Below are positions 1-7,560 of a DNA stretch of 16,140 bases, piece after piece. The stretch is from Halobacteriales archaeon QH_10_67_13. Lineage in GTDB: Archaea; Halobacteriota; Halobacteria; Halobacteriales; Haloarculaceae. The notes below the pieces were generated by a model that saw nothing but the letters and a program-made list of their open reading frames with translations, was not told the origin of the DNA and did no database searches. The stretch spans positions 907-17,046 of the forward strand of contig PXQL01000002.1 in the NCBI GenBank assembly GCA_003021335.1, in the 5' to 3' direction. The position numbers were made by a program, and so were the translations under genes. The first letter of the stretch is position 1. Every line of letters starts with the position of its first letter.

Positions 1-683
1 CGCCAGCCAGTGATAAACACGAGCGGCTCGAACAGGCGCGGCTGGGCGAAGGCCCGTCGGAGCGACCCGGCGATTACGACACGCTCCCGCCGCTGCGGGT
101 GCTCGGACAGCTCGACGAGACCTACGTGGTCGCCGCGAGCGAGGACGGGCTGGTGCTGGTCGATCAACACGCCGCCGACGAGCGGATCAACTACGAACGC
201 CTGCAGGCGGCTTTCGAAGCGGAGACGAGCACGCAGGCGCTTGCAGAACCCGTCAGCGTCGAGGTGACCCCCGGCGAGGCCGAACGGCTCGCGGCCCACC
301 GGGAGACGCTGGCCCGGCTCGGCGTCCGGGCGGCCCGTACCGGAGACCAGACGGTGGAAGTCCGGGCGCTTCCGGAGACGCTATCGGAGACTGCCGGCCC
401 GGAACTGGTACGGGACCTGCTTGCGGCGCTCGCAGACGGTCCCGAGGCCGCCGAACGGACCGTCGAGGCCGCCGCCGAGGAGCTGCTCGCCGATCTCGCC
501 TGCTACCCCTCGATCACGGGCAACACCTCGCTGACCGAGGGCTCGATCGTCGAGTTACTCGAGCGACTCGACGCCTGCGAGAACCCCTGGGCCTGTCCCC
601 ACGGCCGGCCGGTGCTGATCGAGATCGACGACGCGGAGATCGAGGCCCGGTTCGAGCGCGACTACCCGGGTCACTCGGGCTGA
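1..683 (+). CDS. mutL: DNA mismatch repair protein MutL, C-terminal part (5' end outside window)
   Basis: This is the C-terminal dimerisation and endonuclease region of MutL, which nicks DNA after MutS recognises a mismatch. The frame is open from base 3 to the TGA at 681-683 (226 codons); the N-terminal GHKL ATPase half lies beyond the left edge. The nuclease-type motifs are visible: DQHAADERINYE fits the metal-binding pattern DQHA-x2-E-x4-E, and the conserved ACY, CPHGRP and terminal FERDY blocks follow in the expected order. By family knowledge this makes it an endonuclease-competent MutL rather than the E. coli type, which lacks DQHA. The charged, low-complexity run before residue 30 looks like the interdomain linker. 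It converges on the NurA gene with a 13-bp overlap. Identification is secure; only the start is missing. Confidence 0.93.
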   Translation, partial: PASDKHERLEQARLGEGPSERPGDYDTLPPLRVLGQLDETYVVAASEDGLVLVDQHAADERINYERLQAAFEAETSTQALAEPVSVEVTPGEAERLAAHRETLARLGVRAARTGDQTVEVRALPETLSETAGPELVRDLLAALADGPEAAERTVEAAAEELLADLACYPSITGNTSLTEGSIVELLERLDACENPWACPHGRPVLIEIDDAEIEARFERDYPGHSG

Positions 684-1924
684 GCCGAGGCAGCCTGCCC
701 CCACCGCTTGTCGTTGTACCCCCGGCGGTGCTCGGTGTCGAAGGCGTGCTCGATCCGCCGGCGCAGCGCCCGTTTGCCGTCGCGGCTGATCCGGGCGAGA
801 TCGTCGGCCTTCCCGACCGCCAGCGGTGGTCCCCGCTCGGTCGCGACGGCGCTCAGGGCGTGTCGGGTCAGCCGCTCGCGGGTGGCCGGATCCCGGGTAA
901 ATGCGTACGGCGCCTCGACCCGGTAGATCAGGTCCTCGCGGGGATCGTAGATCACGAAGAAAGTGAGCTCGTAGGCCCCATCGCCGAGCGCGCGGTCCCC
1001 GCCGAAAGGGCCGCCGGCGAACTCGCCGTCCGCGAGCAGGCCGTCGGTGCCGACCCGCGACCGGAACCAGGTGGTGAAGGTAAGCGCCTCCGACCGGTCG
1101 TCCCGCGGCGCGAGGGCCCGACGGAAGAAGGCGGCGTCGTCGACCCACGGCGAGCCGGTCTTCTCCCGCAGGGTCTGTGTGATCGCCTTCGAGGTGGTGT
1201 TTTTGACGAATCCTATCAGCGGCACGCCCCGTTCGACGAACCGCTCGACGAGCCGGAGGTAGTTCTCGATCACGCCGGTAAACTCCTGTTCTTCGATGAT
1301 CAGCCGCTCGAGGGCCGGGTCCCGCTCGACCCACTGGAGCAGTCCGGTCGGGTACAGCGGCCCGTCGAGCACGAGCAGATCCTCGACGGCGTTTGCCTGT
1401 TCCAGGGCGTGTTCGCTCTCGGCACGGTACAACGCCAGGGCGTGGACGACGGTCTGTTCGTACCGATCGACCCGGGGGGCGCGCAACACCCGCTGGCGGG
1501 CGTACTCCTCGTCGTCGGTCGTCCAGCCGTCGTCGGCGACGGTCACCGTCTCGTCGTTCGTGTGGACGGTCATCACGATCGTCCGGCGTCTGTGCAAGTC
1601 GAGATCGGAGGGCACGCTCGCCATCGCAGCCTGGGAAACATCGAGCACGAGCCCGTTCTCGAAGGTCGTCGGGTTGATCGTCCCGGCGTCGAGCCCGTGT
1701 CGGGTCTCGAACGGCGAGCCCTCCAGGGCGATATCCTCGGCGGGAACGGCCCGGCGGGCCAACTCGTCAACGGGCTCGAGTACCACCCCGTCGTCGTACA
1801 GCGGATCGAGAAACTCCTCGAAGGCCCGCTCGGCGAGCTCGGTGTGATCGCGCTCGTCGACGGCGTCGCTCACCCGGCTCGCCAGCGCCGCGATGCCGTC
1901 GACGTGGACCGGATCGAGGGTCAT
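671..1924 (-). CDS. nurA: NurA domain-containing nuclease (DNA end-resection family)
   Basis: A protein of 417 residues that matches haloarchaeal NurA-domain proteins. NurA is a Mn-dependent 5'-3' nuclease that works with HerA, Mre11 and Rad50 in processing double-strand breaks. Recognisable pieces are HGLDAGTINP near residue 77 (where the family has its first catalytic Asp in an xxDGS-like motif), LVLDVSQAAM near 92-101, the block SDLDLHRRR, and LLVLDGPLYP near 183-192, which carries the second family Asp. The frame stays open upstream of 1924 into the flavoprotein gene, but that extension is antisense-like sequence. The ATG at 1924 is preferred because a TATA-like element sits about 26 bp before it. 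No herA, mre11 or rad50 is in the window. The exact nuclease activity is inferred from the family. Confidence 0.85.
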   Translation of the reverse strand: MTLDPVHVDGIAALASRVSDAVDERDHTELAERAFEEFLDPLYDDGVVLEPVDELARRAVPAEDIALEGSPFETRHGLDAGTINPTTFENGLVLDVSQAAMASVPSDLDLHRRRTIVMTVHTNDETVTVADDGWTTDDEEYARQRVLRAPRVDRYEQTVVHALALYRAESEHALEQANAVEDLLVLDGPLYPTGLLQWVERDPALERLIIEEQEFTGVIENYLRLVERFVERGVPLIGFVKNTTSKAITQTLREKTGSPWVDDAAFFRRALAPRDDRSEALTFTTWFRSRVGTDGLLADGEFAGGPFGGDRALGDGAYELTFFVIYDPREDLIYRVEAPYAFTRDPATRERLTRHALSAVATERGPPLAVGKADDLARISRDGKRALRRRIEHAFDTEHRRGYNDKRWGQAASAQPE

Positions 1925-1945
1925 ACACAACGTTCGCCCCCAGCG

Positions 1946-1955
1946 TGGAAATACC
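1946..1955 (-). promoter_or_regulatory. Putative TATA box of the NurA gene
   Basis: Read on the minus strand this is GGTATTTCCA, an A/T island in GC-rich sequence, centred about 26 bp before the ATG at 1924. That spacing is what a leaderless haloarchaeal transcript would have. No Shine-Dalgarno-like sequence is apparent before the ATG. Confidence 0.4.
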
Positions 1956-2059
1956 TCCCGGCCGTTGCCTCGGACAGTCCGGAAATCGGTCGACGCGGGA
2001 GCCCTCGGCCCGCGGCGGGAACGGCAGCGAGTGTCGGCTGGACGTTCGGCGAGCGGTCT

Positions 2060-2167
2060 ATGGAGACCGTCGCCGCACTCAAAGAGCGCGCGGCCGAACA
2101 GCCCCGCCAGGAAGGTCAAAGAGCCACAGAGATCGGAGAGACCCCGACGCCGGCCGACGACGGGTAA
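2060..2167 (+). CDS. Possible 35-residue small protein (unassigned)
   Basis: A short ATG-to-TAA frame encodes a charged, Ala/Glu/Arg-rich 35-residue peptide beginning METVAALKERAAEQ and ending ETPTPADDG. It fills much of the 250-bp gap between the NurA start and the flavoprotein stop, and runs against both. In favour: the peptide is acidic and haloarchaeal in style, and its stop sits in a small inverted repeat shared with the convergent gene. Against: no TATA-like box is seen 26 bp upstream, and open frames of this size arise easily at this GC. It could be a real microprotein, the tail of a decayed gene, or chance. I recognise no family. Confidence 0.2.
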   Translation: METVAALKERAAEQPRQEGQRATEIGETPTPADDG

Positions 2168-2177
2168 CCGTCGGTTA
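2165..2177. repeat. Short inverted repeat spanning two convergent stop codons
   Basis: TAACCG-T-CGGTTA is a perfect 6-bp inverted repeat around one base. Its left end is the TAA of the 35-codon frame and its right end is the TAA (minus strand) of the flavoprotein gene. It may be a weak terminator-like hairpin or simple coincidence of facing stops. Confidence 0.35.
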
Positions 2178-3410
2178 GCTTCCGGCCAACTGGAGCCTGG
2201 TGAAGTCGGCGAGCATCGGCAGATCGGAGAGGTGCACGAGCTTTCGCATCGCGAGCCGGTCGCCGTCGTTGACCCGCTTGAGCACATCGTCGTCCGCGGC
2301 CCGCAGGTCCTCCATCAGCCGATCGAACCGGTCGTTGGGGGCGAAATACATCAGCTCGGTCATCAACAGCCGCGTTTTGGCGTTGGGGGCGACCTCGTCG
2401 TGCCAGAGCCGATCGTAGACGGCCATGCTCTCGGCGGAGGTGTCCGGCTCGGAAAAGGACAGCGCCCGATCCGCGACCGAGGCGGCCGCACGGGCCGATT
2501 TCATCCCCTTGTGGATCCCCTCGCCCCACAGCGGGTCGACCGTCGGGACGGTATCGCCGATCGCCATGAACCCGTCCGTCGACACCGAAGCGGGCGGTTG
2601 GATGTGCGCCGAGCCGCGGTGGTTCTGTCCCTCGAGCCGGGTTGCGTCGGCGAACCGGGGATCGGTGTCGATCCACCGATCGAGGTAGCCGTCGATACCC
2701 AGGCCGTCGGCAGCGTACCGCTCGTGGTGTTCGTTTTGCAGGTAACAGACCCCGACCTTGGCGCGGTCCTCGCCGGTGTGGAAGATCCAGGAGTACCCGC
2801 CCGGGGCGAAGTCGTGATCCAACCGGAGCATCATCGCGTCGGTCAGGTCGGCGTAGCCGGGATAATCGAGCTCGACGCCCTCGAACTCCCACTCGACGCC
2901 GATCGCCTGGCGCTCCCGTTCGAGCTCAACGACTCCGAGTTCCTGTGCGAGCGGCGCCGCCGGCCCGGTCGCGTCGATGACGATCTCGGCCCGCACCGCC
3001 TGATCGCCGTTGTACTCGATCCCGGCGACGGCGTCGTCCTCGATGAGCGCGCCCGTCGCACGGGCGCCGAACCGGTACTCCGCGCCCTTTTGTTGACTGT
3101 CCTCGACCAGAAACCGCTTGAACTCCGCGAACTCGAGGACCGCGCCGGACTGCTTGCGCTCGAAGTGATCGTTGGGAGACTCGATGACCACCGAGTCGGT
3201 GAAGTTCATCACCACGTCGTCGGGGATGTTGAACGAGGACAACATCGAGGGGAAGGTTCCGCCGGTGGACTTGTTGCTCGTCCGAGGGAACTCTGCCTCC
3301 GGTTCGGCCTCGAGGACGACGACATCGTACCCGCGGGCTGCCAGGTCTCGGGCGGCCTGTGCGCCGGCGGGACCCGCGCCGGCGATCGCTACGTCGTATC
3401 GCTCTGTCAT
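2175..3410 (-). CDS. Geranylgeranyl reductase family FAD-dependent oxidoreductase
   Basis: A 411-residue flavoprotein of the geranylgeranyl reductase family, which in archaea saturates the isoprenoid chains of membrane lipids or related prenyl groups. The N-terminus has the FAD Rossmann loop GAGPAG at residues 11-16 with the following acidic residue in VVVLEAE. ATGP is at about 147-150. The family substrate-cavity motif appears as YSWIF at 206-210 followed by VGV, where the usual Phe-Pro pair is Phe-His. The second FAD motif is AIGDTVPTVDPLWGEGI near 283-299. The ATG at 3410 puts the flavin loop at the usual distance. A longer frame to 3482 adds 24 residues that do not resemble the family. 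An A/T-rich stretch around 3427-3439 could be its TATA region. Haloarchaea carry several paralogues, so the exact substrate is uncertain. Confidence 0.88.
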   Translation of the reverse strand: MTERYDVAIAGAGPAGAQAARDLAARGYDVVVLEAEPEAEFPRTSNKSTGGTFPSMLSSFNIPDDVVMNFTDSVVIESPNDHFERKQSGAVLEFAEFKRFLVEDSQQKGAEYRFGARATGALIEDDAVAGIEYNGDQAVRAEIVIDATGPAAPLAQELGVVELERERQAIGVEWEFEGVELDYPGYADLTDAMMLRLDHDFAPGGYSWIFHTGEDRAKVGVCYLQNEHHERYAADGLGIDGYLDRWIDTDPRFADATRLEGQNHRGSAHIQPPASVSTDGFMAIGDTVPTVDPLWGEGIHKGMKSARAAASVADRALSFSEPDTSAESMAVYDRLWHDEVAPNAKTRLLMTELMYFAPNDRFDRLMEDLRAADDDVLKRVNDGDRLAMRKLVHLSDLPMLADFTRLQLAGS

Positions 3411-3629
3411 ACCCGCTTGTTGGGCTAATTGCTCATATGTGTTCCTGTTCCCGTCTTCCAAAGCGACCGAGTTCCGGGCCAACCACGTCAGCCCAGTTTT
3501 GTCCGCTCCGGCTCGTCTCGGAGGCGGAGTGAAGTCACCGCTGTTCGCGCTGTTCGATCCTGTTGAGATGGCTGAAATCCACTATGTGTATTCTGGAAAT
3601 CATCGGTAAAAACCATCATTCCCATTTCG

Positions 3630-3914
3630 ATGGTAAGATTCACCCTCTATGGTAACATCGACTGCTCTGTGTCAGTGGAAACGGATGCACAAGGGAGACT
3701 ATACATTCCGAAGGAGGTACGCGAGAAGTACGGCCAGAAGTATCACATCGTTACGTACGAGGACAGAATCGAGTTGATTCCGGTCGCGGATAACCCACTT
3801 GCTGCTGTCCGCGCGGCGGCGGGCGAGCTACACGATGCATCCGTCGAGGAAATTCGAGCGGACATCGAAGCCGAGGCGAAAGACGAAGCTGAGGAAGTCG
3901 ACGGCGACAGATGA
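3630..3914 (+). CDS. AbrB/SpoVT-type antitoxin (VapB-like)
   Basis: A small DNA-binding antitoxin, expected to bind both its own promoter and the PIN toxin encoded next. The swapped-hairpin AbrB core is seen in VETDAQGRLYIPKEVREKYG and the following strand HIVTYEDRIELIPV. The acidic, helical C-terminal tail (AEAKDEAEEVDGD) is the usual toxin-wrapping part. The stop overlaps the toxin start as ATGA, so the two are translationally coupled. The start is ambiguous: ATG at 3630 gives 94 residues with a 13-residue extension before the conserved core, while GTG at 3669 or 3675 gives the length usual in haloarchaeal relatives. A TATA-like GGTAAAAACC at 3606-3613 precedes it. Codon use (AGA, ATA, ACT, GAT) is AT-richer than in neighbouring genes, suggesting transfer. 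Confidence 0.85.
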   Translation: MVRFTLYGNIDCSVSVETDAQGRLYIPKEVREKYGQKYHIVTYEDRIELIPVADNPLAAVRAAAGELHDASVEEIRADIEAEAKDEAEEVDGDR

Positions 3915-4297
3915 CGGTGTACGTCGAGACTGATTTTCTGCTCGCCCTTGCCGAAGATATTGACTGGTTACAGGACTCTGCAGAGGACGCTCTCGTCGAA
4001 TACGACGTAGAAACGTCACCGTTCTCGTACCTCGAACTCCTCCTCGCTCGGGAGCGGTACGAGTTCGACTACGTGCCGCTCGTAGCGAACCTGCTCGAAC
4101 TCGTCCCTGTACAAAACGATGAAGAGACACAGGTCGTTCTGAAAGCCGTCAACTGCTACAACGAGGGGATGACAGCCTTCGACGCGTTCCATGCAGCGAC
4201 TGCAGAAACGCGCGGAATGGACGTGCTCTCCTCTGGGAAGGACTACAAGGACAGTGAAGTATCGAGAGTGCCGCTAGAACCGGATCACGAGAAGTAG
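3911..4297 (+). CDS. PIN-domain ribonuclease toxin (VapC-like)
   Basis: A 128-residue PIN-domain protein, the toxin partner of the preceding AbrB antitoxin; VapC toxins are Mg-dependent RNases that cut tRNA or rRNA when freed from the antitoxin. Conserved acidic positions are visible as D8 in YVETDFLLA, E42 in SYLELLL and D91 in AFDAFHAAT. The stretch that is usually SSD-K-x-Y-D in relatives reads SSGKDYKD here, so one acidic residue near the fourth metal-binding position is Gly109 with Asp111 close by. Whether the toxin is still active is therefore open. The gene overlaps the antitoxin by 4 bp and ends 10 bp from the stop of the convergent chorismate mutase gene. It shares the AT-richer composition of its partner. 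Confidence 0.88.
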   Translation: MTVYVETDFLLALAEDIDWLQDSAEDALVEYDVETSPFSYLELLLARERYEFDYVPLVANLLELVPVQNDEETQVVLKAVNCYNEGMTAFDAFHAATAETRGMDVLSSGKDYKDSEVSRVPLEPDHEK

Positions 4298-4307
4298 TCC
4301 GAATCTC

Positions 4308-4658
4308 TCAGCGGCTTTCCCGTTGCTCTACTTTGTTCAATTCGATCAGCAGCCGGAAAATCGCCTTGACTAAATTCGCGTCGACGTCGAACCGTTCTGC
4401 GTTCTCGCCGGCCCGGTCCATCACGCGCTGTTCCTGCTGTTCGTCGGTCGTCGGCAGGCCCCGATCAGCCTTGACCGCCGCGATCGTGTCCGCGACGTAC
4501 GTGCGCCGGGCGATCAGCTCCACGAGCTCCCGGTCGATACCGCTGATCTCCGCCCGGAGCTCCGTGAGGTCCATCTCCGCCGGGTCCGAGCCGGGGTCGT
4601 CCGTCTCGTCCGTGCGGTCCATCGAGCGGGCTCGGCCATCGTCGGGATCGTCGGTCAC
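4308..4658 (-). CDS. Chorismate mutase (AroQ class)
   Basis: Converts chorismate to prephenate, the entry step to phenylalanine and tyrosine. The three-helix AroQ fold is clear: LTELRAEISGIDRELVELIARR, then a helix with the conserved Lys in TIAAVKADRGLP, then DANLVKAIFRLLIELNK at the end. The GTG at 4658 gives 116 residues and overlaps the shikimate kinase stop as GTGA, implying translational coupling. The first 30 residues from that start are a charged, non-conserved extension, so the ATG at 4622 (104 residues) or the one just before the fold are alternatives. The gene is the second of a two-gene aromatic operon. It is a stand-alone mutase with no prephenate dehydratase or dehydrogenase domain attached. 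Confidence 0.9.
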   Translation of the reverse strand: MTDDPDDGRARSMDRTDETDDPGSDPAEMDLTELRAEISGIDRELVELIARRTYVADTIAAVKADRGLPTTDEQQEQRVMDRAGENAERFDVDANLVKAIFRLLIELNKVEQRESR

Positions 4659-5509
4659 GCCACCACCTCCGCTCCCGCGGTCTGTGTTTCGGTCAGCCAG
4701 GCCCGGCCGGGGCGGGCGCGCCAGCGCTCGGCGACCGGTTCGAGGGCCGCGCGGTCGCCGACGGCGGTGACGCTCGGGCCCGTCCCCGACAGTGACACGC
4801 CGGCGGCCTCGTCCATCGCCTCGACCAGCGGCTCGGTCGGGTACTCGAGCGCGGCACAGTATGCGAGTCCGTTGACCGTCATCGCCCGGGCGAACGCGCC
4901 CTCCCGGGCCAGCTCCGTCGCCGTCTCGACTGGGCCGGCGACCCGGCGACACCGCTCGCCGTCGGCCGCGGCGCTGTAGGCCCGTTCGGGGGGCGTCCAG
5001 ACCAGCACGTCCCAGGACCGCTCGGCGCGGGCGAGCAGCGCGTCTTCGGCGTTGTCGGTGACGGTCACGCCCCCGAGCATGCTCGCGCTCGCGTCGTCGA
5101 AGGCCCCGGTGATCGTGACGCCGGCGTCCCGGGCCGCGGCGACGCCGATCCGGGCCGCGGTCTCCCTGGAGACCCTCTCGCGGTCGACCCCGAGCGCCGC
5201 GAGGGTCGCGAGCACGGTCGCGTTCGCGGCCGCACTCGAAGACTTGAGCCCTGCCGCCATCGGCACCTCGCTTTCGGTCCGGACGTGCCCGCCCTGGCCG
5301 TCGCCAAATCGGGCGGTGACCCGCTCGAGACAGCGCTCGATCAGCGTCGTGTCGGGGTCGTCCTCGCCGGCGACCTCGCCGGTGACCGTCGAGCCACCCA
5401 GCCGAACCGTCGCCGTCGTGTACTCCTCGATCGCGAAGGCCGCGCCGGTGCCCGTCGCGAGCGCGTTGATGATCGTCCCCGCCGCCGGGGCGGTCGCCGT
5501 CGCCTCCAT
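4655..5509 (-). CDS. aroK: Archaeal shikimate kinase (GHMP kinase family)
   Basis: Phosphorylates shikimate to shikimate 3-phosphate in the chorismate pathway. It belongs to the archaeal GHMP (galactokinase/homoserine kinase) type and is unrelated to bacterial AroK. The ATP-binding loop is PMAAGLKSSSAAANA at residues 83-97, the N-terminal strand is TAPAAGTIINALATGTGAAF, and the C-terminal GHMP motif is SLSGTGPSVTAVG near 239-251. The length of 284 is normal for the archaeal enzyme. It is followed without a gap by chorismate mutase, giving two steps of one pathway in an operon. The ATG at 5509 has a TATA-like GTAAATG about 28 bp upstream and no competing start. Confidence 0.93.
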   Translation of the reverse strand: MEATATAPAAGTIINALATGTGAAFAIEEYTTATVRLGGSTVTGEVAGEDDPDTTLIERCLERVTARFGDGQGGHVRTESEVPMAAGLKSSSAAANATVLATLAALGVDRERVSRETAARIGVAAARDAGVTITGAFDDASASMLGGVTVTDNAEDALLARAERSWDVLVWTPPERAYSAAADGERCRRVAGPVETATELAREGAFARAMTVNGLAYCAALEYPTEPLVEAMDEAAGVSLSGTGPSVTAVGDRAALEPVAERWRARPGRAWLTETQTAGAEVVA

Positions 5510-5534
5510 GTCCGCTGGTACTCCCCGCGCGGTG

Positions 5535-5541
5535 CATTTAC
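5535..5541 (-). promoter_or_regulatory. Putative TATA box of the shikimate kinase operon
   Basis: The minus strand reads GTAAATG, centred about 29 bp before the ATG at 5509, in an otherwise GC-rich 91-bp divergent spacer. It is placed for a leaderless or nearly leaderless transcript. Confidence 0.4.
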
Positions 5542-5571
5542 GCGTGGTGGTTCGGGCGGTGTCCCGACGGC

Positions 5572-5577
5572 GTTTAG
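5572..5577 (+). promoter_or_regulatory. Putative TATA box of the DUF5796 gene
   Basis: GTTTAG is the only A/T-rich run before the DUF5796 gene and is centred 26 bp ahead of its GTG at 5601. The match in spacing supports the GTG as the true, leaderless start. Confidence 0.4.
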
Positions 5578-5600
5578 TCGATCGACGCGGTACCGCTCCC

Positions 5601-6050
5601 GTGAGCGATCTCGAGATCGCGCCGGCGGCCCTGCCCGTCGAGCTCGTCGAGGGCGGGATCGTCGTGACCTACCAGGACGGGCGGGAGGTCCTCTACCGTG
5701 GGGTCCCCGAACGGGTCGGCCCCGAGTACGCGACCGGCCCCGGCAGGGAGGTCCACCTGCTGGTCACCGACGGCGACACCGGACGCCTGGTGTACGTCGA
5801 CGAGCACATGACCGATCCGGAAATCCTCGAACGGACCGGCGTCGGGCGGATCCGTTTGACCGTCGACGATTCCGTCGAGGTCCTGCCGGGCGTAACCGCC
5901 CGCAAGACCGGCCTCCGGATCGAGCTCACCGTGGCGCCGGCCGATCTCGAGGGAACGGCGTTCGTCTTCGAGCAAGACCAGTTCGGCGAGCGCTCGGTCG
6001 AACTCGCCGCGACCGGCGAGACCGGGCCGGCCGAGACCGGAGACAGTTAA
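5601..6050 (+). CDS. DUF5796 family protein
   Basis: A 149-residue soluble acidic protein resembling the haloarchaeal DUF5796 family, which has no known function. Features that prompt the call are [24 protein letters not shown] near the start, the block [18 protein letters not shown], the central [13 protein letters not shown] and the near-terminal [15 protein letters not shown]. The pattern of alternating strands suggests a small beta-rich fold. There is no signal peptide or membrane segment. The frame is open far upstream, but the GTG at 5601 has a TATA-like box at the correct distance and starts the conserved part. The gene lies 25 bp before the CDC48-type ATPase on the same strand, so the two may be co-transcribed. 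The family name is from memory; the function is unknown. Confidence 0.75.
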   Translation: MSDLEIAPAALPVELVEGGIVVTYQDGREVLYRGVPERVGPEYATGPGREVHLLVTDGDTGRLVYVDEHMTDPEILERTGVGRIRLTVDDSVEVLPGVTARKTGLRIELTVAPADLEGTAFVFEQDQFGERSVELAATGETGPAETGDS

Positions 6051-6075
6051 GCCCCGCCAGCCCCTACCCGATCGC

Positions 6076-7560
6076 ATGACCGACGAGATCGAGGTCCGCG
6101 TCGAAGGGGCCCGGAAATCCGACGCGGGCCGCGGTCGGGCGCGACTCCCCTCGGCTGTCCAGGAGCAACTGGGCGTCTTGAGCGGCGACCCCGTGATCAT
6201 CGACGGGGACCGTCTCACCGTCGCGAAGGTGTGGCCGGGCGATGGCGACCGGGTGATCAGGATCGACGCCGACACCCGAGCGAGCGTCGGCGCGAACATC
6301 GGCGACACCGTCCAGATCCGGGCCGGGACCGTCGAGGACGCCGCCGACGTGACCCTCCAGCCCGCCGACGACCGGGCCGACCCGGATCCGCCGACCGACG
6401 CCGTGACCCGGGAGCTGGTCGACGGCCTCGTCCGGGAGGGAAAACAGCTGCGCGTCTCGGGACACGGGGCATACGTCGTGACCGAAACCGATCCGACCGG
6501 GTCGGTGCGCATCACCGACGACACCGCGGTCGCGGTCGAGCCCGAGCTCGCCGCCCCCGGGACGACCGGAGACGGGGGCGAGGCCCCGACGGGCGCGGCC
6601 TACGAGGACATCGGCGGGCTCGACGAGGAACTCGAGCTCGTCAGGGAGATGATCGAACTGCCGCTGTCCGAGCCGGAGCTGTTCGCCCGGCTGGGCATCG
6701 AACCGCCCAAGGGCGTGTTGCTGTACGGGCCACCGGGCACGGGAAAGACCCTGATCGCACGGGCGGTGGCAAACGAGGTCGACGCGCACTTCGAGACCAT
6801 CTCCGGGCCCGAAATCGTCTCGAAGTACAAGGGCGAGTCCGAACAGCAGCTCAGAGACGCCTTCGACCGGGCCTCGGCGAACGCCCCAGCGATCCTGTTC
6901 GTCGACGAGATCGATTCGATTGCCGGCGCCCGCGACGAGGACGCCGACATGGAAAACCGAGTGGTCGCGCAGCTGTTGACCCTGATGGACGGACTCGAGA
7001 CCCGCGAGGAGGTGATCGTGATCGGCGCAACCAACCGCGTCGACGCGATCGACCCCGCGCTCCGCCGTGGCGGCCGGTTCGACCGCGAGATCGAGATCGG
7101 CGTGCCCGACGAGGCCGGTCGTAGAGAGATCCTATCGGTCCACACCCGCGAGATGCCTCTCGACGAGGCCGTCGACCTGGACGCGCTGGCCGCCCGGACT
7201 CACGGGTTCGTCGGCGCCGACCTCGCCACACTGGCCCGGGAGGCGGGCATGGCCGCGCTCCGCCGGGAGTCCGGCGACGAGCCGGTCGTCGAGCCGGGGG
7301 ATTTCGAGACGGCACTCGCCGGGGTCGAACCCTCTGCGATGCGCGAGTACGTCGTCGAGTCGCCGACGACGACCTTCACGGATGTCGGCGGGCTCGCGGA
7401 GACCAAAGCGCGGCTCCGGGAGGCCGTCGAGTGGCCGCTGGCCTACGGTCCGCTGTTCGAGGAGACCAACACCGAGCCACGTCGGCGAGACCGAGGCAGC
7501 GATCCGCGAGCTGTTCGACCGGGCCCGCCAGACCGCTCCGGCGATCGTCTGTCTCGATGA
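6076..7560 (+). pseudogene. CDC48/VAT-type AAA+ ATPase, 5' part: N-domain and D1, broken in D2
   Basis: The upstream piece of a broken tandem AAA+ unfoldase gene. CDC48/VAT ATPases form hexamers that extract and unfold proteins, often for the proteasome. The N-domain double-psi barrel covers about residues 1-95 and its second lobe reaches about 165. D1 is intact: Walker A GPPGTGKT at 218-225, Walker B ILFVDEID at 273-280, sensor GATNR at 317-321, and the Arg-finger region [13 protein letters not shown] after 330. D2 begins at about 431 ([14 protein letters not shown]) but runs out of homology at EETNTEP (462-468). After that come 26 residues of out-of-frame, Arg/Asp-rich sequence to a TGA at 7558-7560. 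If translated it would be a 494-residue, D1-only protein. The remainder of D2 continues in the next frame. Confidence 0.87.

Noticed and set aside
728..2167. Very long plus-strand open frame opposite the NurA gene
   Set aside because: It is antisense to a conserved nuclease, lacks any recognisable domain, and reflects the scarcity of stops in GC-rich sequence.
1893..3428. A 511-codon plus-strand open frame over the flavoprotein gene
   Set aside because: It lies antisense to a complete FAD-dependent reductase with intact motifs and has no promoter or family match.
3410..3482. Longer flavoprotein start at 3482
   Set aside because: The additional 24 residues are polar and unlike the family, and would move the FAD loop away from its usual position near residue 10.
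3411..3629. Insertion sequence or attachment site beside the toxin-antitoxin pair
   Set aside because: No transposase, terminal inverted repeat, target duplication or integrase signal is visible in this gap or after 4297.
7470..7490. Programmed ribosomal frameshifting in the CDC48-type gene
   Set aside because: A frameshift would keep all codons, but the Walker A region is physically absent and no slippery sequence is visible at the join.
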